From: Bacteroidota bacterium
GTDB taxonomy: Bacteria > Bacteroidota > Bacteroidia > Chitinophagales > Chitinophagaceae
Length of the DNA: 45,511 bases
Direction: 5' to 3'
NCBI GenBank assembly: GCA_026391125.1
Contig: JAPLEO010000108.1
Location: 1 to 45,511, forward strand
Each line of letters opens with the position of its first letter. The first letter of the stretch is position 1. Shown in pieces: positions 18,170 through 26,214 of this stretch. The position numbers and the translations under genes are program-made. The notes beneath the pieces are model-generated. The model was not told where the DNA came from. It worked only from the letters and a program-made list of their open reading frames with translations, and searched no databases.

Positions 18170-19688
18170 AATGACTGAAAATTCAAATATAAAATACGAT
18201 ATTTTAATAGTAGGTGCAGGCTTTGCAGGTTCTGTTACTTCACTTATTTTGAACAATCTAGGTTTTAAAGTATGCCTAATTGAAAAGGGAAAACATCCGC
18301 GATTTGCAATTGGAGAATCATCTACGCCTGTGGCCGATTTAATCATTCGTAATCTCGCTACTAAATACAATCTACCTTGGTTGTATGAGTTCTCGAGATA
18401 TGGGACTTGGCAAAAAACTCATCCTGAAGTTGTGTGTGGAATTAAAAGAGGTTTCAGCTATTATAAGCAATATCCTGGTAAAGCTTTTACAACTGATGAA
18501 GAACATATAAATGAATTGCTTGTTGCTGCAAGCTCAGACGATGTTCAATCAGACACGAATTGGCTTCGTGCTGATTTTGATGCTTTTTTAGTTGATAAAG
18601 TAAAAGAATATGGGATTGATTATTTTGATCAAACTGAAATAGTTAGTGCAGAAAGAAACGCTGATTGGCAATTCCAAGTGAATCAGTTCAATGAAAATAT
18701 TATTTTAAATGCTTCCTTCTTTATTGATGCTACTGGAAGTAGTAAGTTATTGAATCAGCTGATGGAAATCGACTCGTCATCCGAAGAATTTCTGACCAAT
18801 TCTTTTTCAATATTCTCTCATTTTAACCAAGTACCCAAATGGCTTGAGATTTTGCAGGAAGAAAATATTTCGACAGATGATTATCCTTATAATCCAGATA
18901 ATTCTGCCTTGCATCAAATCCTTGATGAAGGTTGGATATGGATGCTTCGTTTCAATGATAATAGATTAAGTTTTGGTTTTGTACTTGACGATACAAATGA
19001 GTTCTATAAAAACTTGCCAACAGAAAAGATTTGGAATGACCTATTGGATAAATATCCTTCCGTAAAACGAATTATCAAAGACTGTGAACTATCAACCGTC
19101 CCAGGAAAAATAGTACGTTCAGAGCGTTTGCAAAGAAAACTGAAACAAAGCTATGGAGAAGGTTGGGTTGCTCTACCGCATACTATTGGTTTTGTAGATC
19201 CTTTATTTAGCTCAGGTATCGCACATTCTCTAGCGGGAATTGAAAAAATTATTGACATTATTAGTAAAGATTGGGAGAATAAAACTTTGCTTGATTTAGA
19301 TCTTAAAGAATACCAAAATGCAGTATTTGAAGAGTTGAAAATCACTGATAATCTAGTTGCAGGTTGTTATAAAACTATGCCCTATTTTGGGTTGTTCAAC
19401 GCTTGGTCGATGCTATATTTCGCTGCAACCATTGCGCACGAACAAAGAAGAATAAAAAAAGAAATTCCTGGATATTTTTTAAATGCCGATGACAAGGCAA
19501 TTCGTGAAATGGTGCAAACGTCTTATGCGGATCTTTTGAAAATTATAGAAAACAAGCAACCAACTGAAGATGATATAAAATCGTTTGCTGAACTAATAAG
19601 AGAAAGGATTAAGCCTTACAATATTGCTGGCCTGTTAGATCCTTCCTCTAAAAATATGTACCGTCATACAGTTGCAAAAATAGAATGA
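18162..19688 (+). CDS. FAD-dependent oxidoreductase of the flavin halogenase-like group
   Basis: The 508-residue protein has an N-terminal FAD Rossmann motif (ILIVGAGFAGSVTS, G18-G23), the GESSTP segment at 51-56, FIDATGSS at 187-193, and GFVDPLFSSG at 342-351. These segments are shared by flavin-dependent halogenases and related monooxygenases. K94 in CGIKRGFSYY may match the halogenase lysine. The halogenase WxWxIP signature is represented only by GWIWML at 256-261, lacking Ile-Pro, so halogenation is doubtful and a hydroxylase or dehydrogenase is equally possible. ATG 18162 overlaps the radical SAM stop by 8 bp; ATG 18171 is an alternative start. It ends the operon at a terminator. Confidence 0.75.
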   Translation: MNKMTENSNIKYDILIVGAGFAGSVTSLILNNLGFKVCLIEKGKHPRFAIGESSTPVADLIIRNLATKYNLPWLYEFSRYGTWQKTHPEVVCGIKRGFSYYKQYPGKAFTTDEEHINELLVAASSDDVQSDTNWLRADFDAFLVDKVKEYGIDYFDQTEIVSAERNADWQFQVNQFNENIILNASFFIDATGSSKLLNQLMEIDSSSEEFLTNSFSIFSHFNQVPKWLEILQEENISTDDYPYNPDNSALHQILDEGWIWMLRFNDNRLSFGFVLDDTNEFYKNLPTEKIWNDLLDKYPSVKRIIKDCELSTVPGKIVRSERLQRKLKQSYGEGWVALPHTIGFVDPLFSSGIAHSLAGIEKIIDIISKDWENKTLLDLDLKEYQNAVFEELKITDNLVAGCYKTMPYFGLFNAWSMLYFAATIAHEQRRIKKEIPGYFLNADDKAIREMVQTSYADLLKIIENKQPTEDDIKSFAELIRERIKPYNIAGLLDPSSKNMYRHTVAKIE

Positions 19689-19729
19689 ACTAAAGAAACA
19701 GATTCTTAGTTCATTATTTATTTTTTTTT
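19687..19729 (+). terminator. Rho-independent terminator at the convergent junction
   Basis: GAACTAAAGAA (19687-19697) pairs with TTCTTAGTTC (19703-19712) with one bulged base, and a run of about ten T residues follows at 19720-19729 inside the 3' end of the minus-strand gene. It overlaps the stop codon of the flavoprotein gene. Confidence 0.7.
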
Positions 19730-22700
19730 GCGAAGCTTCCAAGTTTAATAGCATTTTCAAATTCCTGCGTATTTACTATACGGGTATTGTACTCTTTTTG
19801 GTATTTCAAATGGGCATTGTCTTGTGGATATTTAACATTTTTTCCATAAGGATAAATAGGCATCGCATGGAAAGGCAAAGGCGCAACCGTTTGTCCATAT
19901 GCAATATTCAAGTCTCCATCTTTCACCCATCCTTCACTATAAATTAGAAAATCTCTTTTCCAGCCTTTTGGCAAAATAGGCAATTGGGTGGCATCAAAGT
20001 TGATTGTTATTTCATCACCCCCATCTGCGATAATGTATTGATCATCCGCTTGAAGTAGTAATGGGAGCACATTACCGAATCTAGTATAGTTTCCTGTTAG
20101 GTCTCTCCACTTTTGACCCTTAGTGGTGCTATAGTAGTCAAACCATTGTGGTCCATAAGGCCCACCTTTATTGAATGAAGAGGAATACCCTCGATAATTT
20201 AATTCTGCTCCAACCATTTTCAAATCTTGCATTTTGATAGGGGCATTTACTTTTTCTGTCGAGAAAAATATATGATCCCAATAAATTTGCATGTTGGTAC
20301 AAATTTTCACTCTTCGATCATTGGAGGTTAAAAATTTCCCAGTTAGGTTGGCAATTACCATTTTGTCTCTCCCCATCGGGTAGCCGATATCTTGAATAAC
20401 TGTTTGCCATTTGCCCGCTTTATTGATTACCTGAAGTGAAGGAGATTTAAGTTGGTATTTGGTTGTCTGTGTTAAGGCAGTATTAATACTAGCATCTCCA
20501 GGAAATATCCATCCTCTTAAGAAAAGTAATAAACTATCTCCATTTGCCTCTTTACCTAGGTCCAATATCAGCTCATGATCATTTGCCATACCCTGATATT
20601 TACCTAAAGAGAAATTCGAAATATAATCGAAATCATACTTACTGATTTTAGGCAACAAATTGTTGCCAGCTTCATCCACAGCAGATTTTGGTAAATGCTG
20701 ATGTGCTACTTGGTATATTTTTTTGCTTGGATAGGGTGGTGCCACAAAACGCTCATCAACAAATGCATTGATTGTATCAGGGTGATCTATAGCTACCAGT
20801 TCAGCTTTGTCGAAATATACTGCCTCCCATAATTCTTCTGTGATCTTTAAATTATAAAGTCCGTTTTGTGGTTGTAACATTTCACCTGGAATCATCAGAT
20901 ATTCTTTCGATGGATCAGAATAAGCATAAATAGTGTCTTTACCATGAATTGCAACATTCATACCAAGTGCACTTCTCCATAACATGTCTTTGATGAATTC
21001 ATATTTCTTTCCATTCCAAGTAAAAAGTAAGGGACAAGACCCTTTCAATTTTGCTTCTTCTAATAATCGTTCTTTTCGCGTTGGATCAGTAATGATCTGA
21101 GGGTATCCATTTGGCCATATAATTCTAATAGCATCAACTTTAGCTCTTGCACCAACACCAAATTCTGTTAAAGGTCCTTTTACGGTTTTCAGTTGATATA
21201 GGTCACCTGTTTTAATTTCTATCTGAGCTCCAATCCCTAATCGGTTATTTTTACTATTCCCATAAGTAAGTCCTGTAAGTTGAATTTGTACATAGTTATT
21301 ATTATTTCCACCATCATTTCTTGCCAATCGCATACCATTTGGTCCTACAAGAAATATATCTCTGTCACCATCAAAATTAAAATCAGCTGTTGCAATATGA
21401 AAAGCTTGTAGTTCTTTTTCGGGTAGTAATGAACTCACATCTCTGAATTTTTTTGATCCATCGTTGTGAAACAATTTTACACCTCTTTTGTTGTAATCAG
21501 AATTTATACCAGCCAAAACAATGTCTTGTAATCCATCATTGTCATAATCTACAAAGGAAACATCATTAACTCGGATCCCATTGATGGAACTATTTAGTTG
21601 TTCAGACATTTTATCTTCCAAACTGAAATGTCCTCCATCATTTCTAAACAAAAAGCACTTACCATTAATTCCTCCAGTAATTAGTATATCAAGTTTGCCA
21701 TCATTATTATAATCTCCAATTGCGATTCCATTACCTGTGTATTTTGGATTTTTTAGTCCAACAGATTCACTGATATCATTAAAAATGGAATGCCGGTTAT
21801 TATTATATAATGCGATACTGCCATCTTCATTTAAACCGATTAAATCTAGATCACCATCATTATCAAAGTCACCGAAATCTATTTTCACTGTTCCTTGTAG
21901 GGGACCCGTTAGGCCCATTGCAGCTGCATTTTCAGTAAATGATCCATCCCCATTATTTCTAAATGATTTATTACCACCTTTTCTTGCAACAAGTATATCT
22001 AGGTCTCCATCTTGATCGAAATCTACAAATAAGATCTGATTCATATTGTCTGTGTTCTTCAAACCAATATCTTCAGTAACCTTTGAAAAACTACCGTCTC
22101 CTTTATTCTTGTATAATATTATTCCTGTTGAATTTGCAATGAAAAGGTCTTGGTACCCATCGTTATTGTAATCTACAAAATGAGCGTCAATGTCCATGCC
22201 TTTGTGGTCAATTCCACCATTTACTATGCAATCTCTAAAGTTACCCATTTGCATCACTGATAAATGAGACTGATATTCAGAACTGCCTTTTGCTAAATTG
22301 CTAGAATAGAGATACATATTGCCTGCCGCATCATAATCAGCAATTGCAAATACGCCACTTTCAGACTTCGGACTATTTCCGGTAATAGCTCCTGGGATTT
22401 CTTGATAGTCAACAAAGCTTAATGGCGTTGATGTATTATTGTCATTTACATGAGTAGCAGGAATATTAGCACTCGTTATGATGGGTATATTGGTGCCGAA
22501 TTCAAAAAAGCCCGCCACCATTTTTGGGATTTCTATTTCATCAAGTCCAGATGCATATTCAGTACTAGTTTTCATTAATTCATGAAAATTTCGAATTGAT
22601 TCTAAAGCTTGTAAAGGTTTATTGGCCTGTAATAAGGCAGCTGATTTTTGATAATACTTGTCTGCAGCATTAGAAAAACTGGGTGCGATCTTTTTAATAC

Positions 22701-23310
22701 TTTGTAGATAAAATTGGGCAGAGTCATTTTTATTTTCACTTGCAAAAGTTTCTGCTAATTGTAAACGCAAAACTATATTCGCTGGTACTATATTTTGGGC
22801 TTTCAGTAAATACAATTTCCGCAACCCGTTAGTCCCGTTTGCTGAATCAATCTCAGCTAATTTGTAATAGGCAACTGCATTTTTTGGGTCTTTCTCAATG
22901 ATTTCGAGAAGTAGTTTTTTAGAATTTGTAATATCTTTTTTTAGATCATAAATTTGGGCCAATAGCAATTGTAGATCTACATTATCAGAAATATTTTTCA
23001 ACCCTTGTTTACTTATTATTTCTGCTTTGTCATAATTCTTTTGCAGAATATACAGGCGTCCTAATCCTATATAATTCGATGGGTCTTTTGAATCAATATT
23101 TATGGCTTCTTGGAAAGAGGCAGCTGCCTCATCAAGATGGTTTTGTGAAAGAAAAAGAAGGGCCTGATTTTTTGGATCATCTATCGGTGAATGGCTTTTG
23201 TCTTTAGGTTTTGTATTGCAACTCACCAAAAATAGAAGTAAAAAAAAGAGTGCCGGGAAAGACGGAATATGAAATCTGTATTCCTTTTGGAATTGTATAG
23301 TGTAAGACAT
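19714..23310 (-). CDS. Large TPR, FG-GAP/VCBS and ASPIC/UnbV lipoprotein (CRTAC1-like)
   Basis: The product is 1198 residues and starts with a lipoprotein signal (LFFLLLFLVSC, lipidated C31), so it should be membrane-anchored and face the periplasm or cell surface. Residues about 45-260 are TPR-like helical repeats (DPSNYIGLGRLYILQKNYDKA and others). About 360-690 carry six FG-GAP calcium-binding loops of the type DxDxDG (DYNNDGYQDLF, DFDQDGDLDIL, DFDNDGDLDLI, DYNNDGKLDIL, DYDNDGLQDIV, DFNFDGDRDIF), an integrin-like beta propeller. About 700-765 match ASPIC/UnbV (RLGIGAQIEIKTGDLYQ, RIIWPNGYPQ). The last 430 residues I do not recognise; they are rich in aromatic residues and beta strands. It faces away from a cytochrome operon that encodes a second UnbV protein. 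Function unknown. Confidence 0.85.
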   Translation of the reverse strand: MSYTIQFQKEYRFHIPSFPALFFLLLFLVSCNTKPKDKSHSPIDDPKNQALLFLSQNHLDEAAASFQEAINIDSKDPSNYIGLGRLYILQKNYDKAEIISKQGLKNISDNVDLQLLLAQIYDLKKDITNSKKLLLEIIEKDPKNAVAYYKLAEIDSANGTNGLRKLYLLKAQNIVPANIVLRLQLAETFASENKNDSAQFYLQSIKKIAPSFSNAADKYYQKSAALLQANKPLQALESIRNFHELMKTSTEYASGLDEIEIPKMVAGFFEFGTNIPIITSANIPATHVNDNNTSTPLSFVDYQEIPGAITGNSPKSESGVFAIADYDAAGNMYLYSSNLAKGSSEYQSHLSVMQMGNFRDCIVNGGIDHKGMDIDAHFVDYNNDGYQDLFIANSTGIILYKNKGDGSFSKVTEDIGLKNTDNMNQILFVDFDQDGDLDILVARKGGNKSFRNNGDGSFTENAAAMGLTGPLQGTVKIDFGDFDNDGDLDLIGLNEDGSIALYNNNRHSIFNDISESVGLKNPKYTGNGIAIGDYNNDGKLDILITGGINGKCFLFRNDGGHFSLEDKMSEQLNSSINGIRVNDVSFVDYDNDGLQDIVLAGINSDYNKRGVKLFHNDGSKKFRDVSSLLPEKELQAFHIATADFNFDGDRDIFLVGPNGMRLARNDGGNNNNYVQIQLTGLTYGNSKNNRLGIGAQIEIKTGDLYQLKTVKGPLTEFGVGARAKVDAIRIIWPNGYPQIITDPTRKERLLEEAKLKGSCPLLFTWNGKKYEFIKDMLWRSALGMNVAIHGKDTIYAYSDPSKEYLMIPGEMLQPQNGLYNLKITEELWEAVYFDKAELVAIDHPDTINAFVDERFVAPPYPSKKIYQVAHQHLPKSAVDEAGNNLLPKISKYDFDYISNFSLGKYQGMANDHELILDLGKEANGDSLLLFLRGWIFPGDASINTALTQTTKYQLKSPSLQVINKAGKWQTVIQDIGYPMGRDKMVIANLTGKFLTSNDRRVKICTNMQIYWDHIFFSTEKVNAPIKMQDLKMVGAELNYRGYSSSFNKGGPYGPQWFDYYSTTKGQKWRDLTGNYTRFGNVLPLLLQADDQYIIADGGDEITINFDATQLPILPKGWKRDFLIYSEGWVKDGDLNIAYGQTVAPLPFHAMPIYPYGKNVKYPQDNAHLKYQKEYNTRIVNTQEFENAIKLGSFAKKNK

Positions 23311-23397
23311 CTCTATCTGTTGAGGTGAAATAATTAGAATTAAAGGTATTGATTTTAAAAATTAATTTGATTTGTTATAAGGATGTAGTATTTTAAC

Positions 23398-23437
23398 GCA
23401 ATATAATTAAGGACAATTATGTCCTTAATTATATTGC
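23398..23437. promoter_or_regulatory. Perfect 17-bp inverted repeat in a divergent intergenic region
   Basis: GCAATATAATTAAGGAC (23398-23414) and its exact reverse complement (23421-23437) flank the six bases AATTAT. It lies between the start of the UnbV lipoprotein (23310, minus) and the start at 23459 (plus). No T-run follows on either strand, and no gene end is nearby, so it is more likely an operator or a 5' UTR hairpin than a terminator. Confidence 0.6.
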
Positions 23438-23458
23438 CCTACATATTAACTGATTGCC

Positions 23459-24028
23459 TTGAAGAAAATAATTGCATTATTTATAATGATTTCATTTTTA
23501 TTCAACTTGTTTGGATACAGGCTAGTGATAGAGTATTTACAGTATAAAGCTAATGTGCAATTAGAGGCAAGTTTAGATAATAATTTATACAGTGAATCGC
23601 AGTTGATAGAACTAAAAGTTCCTATTAAAATTCCTTATCAAACAAATTGGTCTGCTTATCAAAGGTATGATGGAGAGATAGAAATAGAAGGCAGATCCTA
23701 TAAGTATGTAGAACGGAAAATAGAAAATGATACATTATATCTAAAATGCATTTCTAATGATCGGAAAATGCATTTGGAAACGGTGAAAAATAATTATTTT
23801 AAAGCTACAAATGATTTCGTGCAGAATGGGAGTGATAAAAAGAGCGGTGGCTCTAAAGACTTAGTATTAAAGAATCATCAAGTAGATTACGATAATTTTT
23901 CGTTTGCAATGAATACTTTGTTCAACAAAATAATCCAAGAGAATAGTTGGGCAATTTTAAATGATTCAAATATTGTTTCTTCTCCAAGCTTATCCCCTGA
24001 GCAGCCCCCAGATTTCCTGTTTTCGTAA
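23459..24028 (+). CDS. Hypothetical exported protein
   Basis: The product is 189 residues and begins with an N-terminal hydrophobic segment (IIALFIMISFLFNLFGYRLV), then a soluble domain with YLQYKANVQLEASLDNN, a run of Leu/Ile-rich strands (SQLIELKVPIKIPYQ), YDGEIEIEGRSYKYVERKIENDTLYLKCISN, and a low-complexity, proline-rich C-terminus. I associate this pattern with uncharacterised Bacteroidota proteins but cannot name a function. The start is TTG at 23459 (KKIIALF); an ATG lies nine codons in. It is 144 bp upstream of the cytochrome gene in the same direction and just downstream of a perfect inverted repeat. Confidence 0.7.
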   Translation: MKKIIALFIMISFLFNLFGYRLVIEYLQYKANVQLEASLDNNLYSESQLIELKVPIKIPYQTNWSAYQRYDGEIEIEGRSYKYVERKIENDTLYLKCISNDRKMHLETVKNNYFKATNDFVQNGSDKKSGGSKDLVLKNHQVDYDNFSFAMNTLFNKIIQENSWAILNDSNIVSSPSLSPEQPPDFLFS

Positions 24029-24172
24029 GATCTTATTATCTAATTATTTGATTGATTATCGAATGCTGCTTTGTGTTGCATAGATTATTCTATAAATCAT
24101 TAGTGCAAATTAGCTAATATGAAACTACTTGAAATTATTCCAATAATTACTTGAAATTTTAAAAATATTTTT

Positions 24173-26209
24173 ATGGAGAAAACATCTAAAGAAAAATGGC
24201 ACAGTCGTTTAATGATATGGGTTGTTGGTATTTTATTTTTCGAACTCATTTCCGGGCTAATAATTTATCTAGGGAAATTTAGTTTAACTACTCAGGCATT
24301 TGTAGTAGTCCATACTGCTCTTGGATTAGTGGTATTGGTTCCCTATATCATTTATCAACTGAAACACTGGTTATCATACCGAAATAATAACCTAACACAA
24401 CACAAGCTATTAGGTTATATCGCAATGGTAACTGCAGTTATAACTTCTATCACAGGTATAGTTTTAACCTATGAAGCTGCATACAGCACGAACATTAACT
24501 ATCTGCTCGACAAGATACATATCGTAGCAACTTTTGCATTTCTTTTATCAGTATTGCCACATATTGGTTTGTTACTGATTCGTGATTATAAAGCAACAAA
24601 TGAAAAAAAGGATAGTACGTTAGTTAAAGATGAAAAAGCATTTGGACTTAGATTGCTTTTTGTTATCGGAATTCTAGTGGCAATTGGGGCTTTGTTTATT
24701 TATGCATCAAATCCTATCGAGTTTCATAATGAATTTCCTAAAGATTACCAATTTGCTTATGGAAAAACGAAACCTTTTGAGCCAAGTCTTGCAACTACAA
24801 GTGATGGTGGTGCAATTGATGCTAGATTAATGGGAAATTCAAAATCATGTACCACAAGTGGCTGTCATACGAATGTTGGTCATGAATGGGAAGCCAATGC
24901 ACATAGATATGCTGCAATGGACCCAGCATTTCGTGTAGTACAACACGCTATGGCTGTTGAAAAAGGACCGGTTTCTACAAGATATTGTGGTGGTTGTCAT
25001 GATCCTATTTCTCTTTTGTCAGGTTCAAAGAATTTGGATGATACCAAGCTTACTAATCCAATGGGACTAGATGAAGGCGTTTCATGTGTTAGTTGCCATT
25101 CAATGACCAAAGTTGATGTAAAAGGAAATGCGCAATACCAGATTACTAAGCGTGTACCGTATATGTATGAATTAAAAGAAGGTAAAACCGCAAAATTCAT
25201 TAGTGATTTTATCATACGTGCCTATCCTAAAAATCACGTTTCAACTTTTAGTAAAACTATTTTAAAGACACCTGAATTTTGTGGGTCATGCCATAAACAG
25301 TTTATTGATAAACAAGTTAACGGAGTAGGAACAGTGCAGTTACAAAATCAATACGACAGTTGGAGAAAAAGCCACTGGAATCATCCAGGAGAGGCTTTAA
25401 AAACAATTGAGTGTAGAGAATGTCATATGCCATTGGATTCAACTTTTGATCCTGCTAACGGTGATTTAAAAGATTATAACAGAACACTTACAGATAATAA
25501 ACATAGAAGCCATCGCTTCCTTGGCGGCAATCAGTTAATGCCTGTTTTATTAAAGCTTCCTGATGGAGCAAAGCAAGTGGAGTTAATTGAAAAATGGTTA
25601 AAGGGCGAAATGGAAATTCCTGAAATTAAAAATAAATGGCATAGCGGTGCTGTGCTTCCTATTCAATTAGGAACTCCGGAATTTGTGGCTGCCGGACAGG
25701 AAGTTGTGCTTGATGTTACTGTTACAAACAATAAATCTGGACACCATTTCCCAACTGGGCCACTCGATTTAATTCAAGCTTGGGTTGAGGTCACTGTTAA
25801 GGACGGAAGTGGGAATATGGTTTACTCTTCAGGAGTTTTAGATAAGAACCACTTTATTCCACCAGGCTCTGTTATTTATCGTGCTCAACCAGTAGATCAG
25901 TTTGGAAGCGATGTTGATAAACACAATTTATGGAACCTCGTTGGAATAAAATTTAGTCGCGCTTTATATCCTGGATTTAGTGATCAATTGAAATACAATT
26001 TCACTTATAAGCCAGAGAAACATAGCTCAAAAAATGCAAATGACACGCTGTATGTTACTGCAAAATTGAATTATAGAAAATTCAATCAGTTTGTATTAAA
26101 CACTTTTTTCTCTGACAATGGGAAAGTGGATATTACGGCTCCTGTAACTGTGTTATCAAACGATACGAAAAAAATAATAATTAAAAAATCCAATCCAACT
26201 CATCCTTAA
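24173..26209 (+). CDS. Membrane-anchored multiheme cytochrome c
   Basis: The product is 678 residues. The N-terminus has about five membrane helices between residues 12 and 175, several with histidines (VVHTALGLVV, HKLLGYIAMV, IHIVATFAF, LPHIGLLLI) that could bind b-type heme. The rest is periplasmic with heme c sites: CTTSGCH (226-232, a CX4CH variant) and CGGCH (272), CVSCH (305), CGSCH (370) and CRECH (414), plus many extra histidines for axial ligation. The layout resembles cytochrome c554-type families. The C-terminal part (about 490-670) looks beta-rich (VVLDVTVTNNKSGHHFPTG). It is the first gene of a tight operon: the UnbV gene starts 5 bp later. Likely role: electron transfer from the quinone pool to a periplasmic partner; the acceptor is unknown. 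Confidence 0.85.
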   Translation: MEKTSKEKWHSRLMIWVVGILFFELISGLIIYLGKFSLTTQAFVVVHTALGLVVLVPYIIYQLKHWLSYRNNNLTQHKLLGYIAMVTAVITSITGIVLTYEAAYSTNINYLLDKIHIVATFAFLLSVLPHIGLLLIRDYKATNEKKDSTLVKDEKAFGLRLLFVIGILVAIGALFIYASNPIEFHNEFPKDYQFAYGKTKPFEPSLATTSDGGAIDARLMGNSKSCTTSGCHTNVGHEWEANAHRYAAMDPAFRVVQHAMAVEKGPVSTRYCGGCHDPISLLSGSKNLDDTKLTNPMGLDEGVSCVSCHSMTKVDVKGNAQYQITKRVPYMYELKEGKTAKFISDFIIRAYPKNHVSTFSKTILKTPEFCGSCHKQFIDKQVNGVGTVQLQNQYDSWRKSHWNHPGEALKTIECRECHMPLDSTFDPANGDLKDYNRTLTDNKHRSHRFLGGNQLMPVLLKLPDGAKQVELIEKWLKGEMEIPEIKNKWHSGAVLPIQLGTPEFVAAGQEVVLDVTVTNNKSGHHFPTGPLDLIQAWVEVTVKDGSGNMVYSSGVLDKNHFIPPGSVIYRAQPVDQFGSDVDKHNLWNLVGIKFSRALYPGFSDQLKYNFTYKPEKHSSKNANDTLYVTAKLNYRKFNQFVLNTFFSDNGKVDITAPVTVLSNDTKKIIIKKSNPTHP

Positions 26210-26214
26210 TCATT

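Noticed and set aside
23398..23437. Rho-independent terminator
   Set aside because: No T-run on either strand and both neighbouring genes start, rather than end, here.
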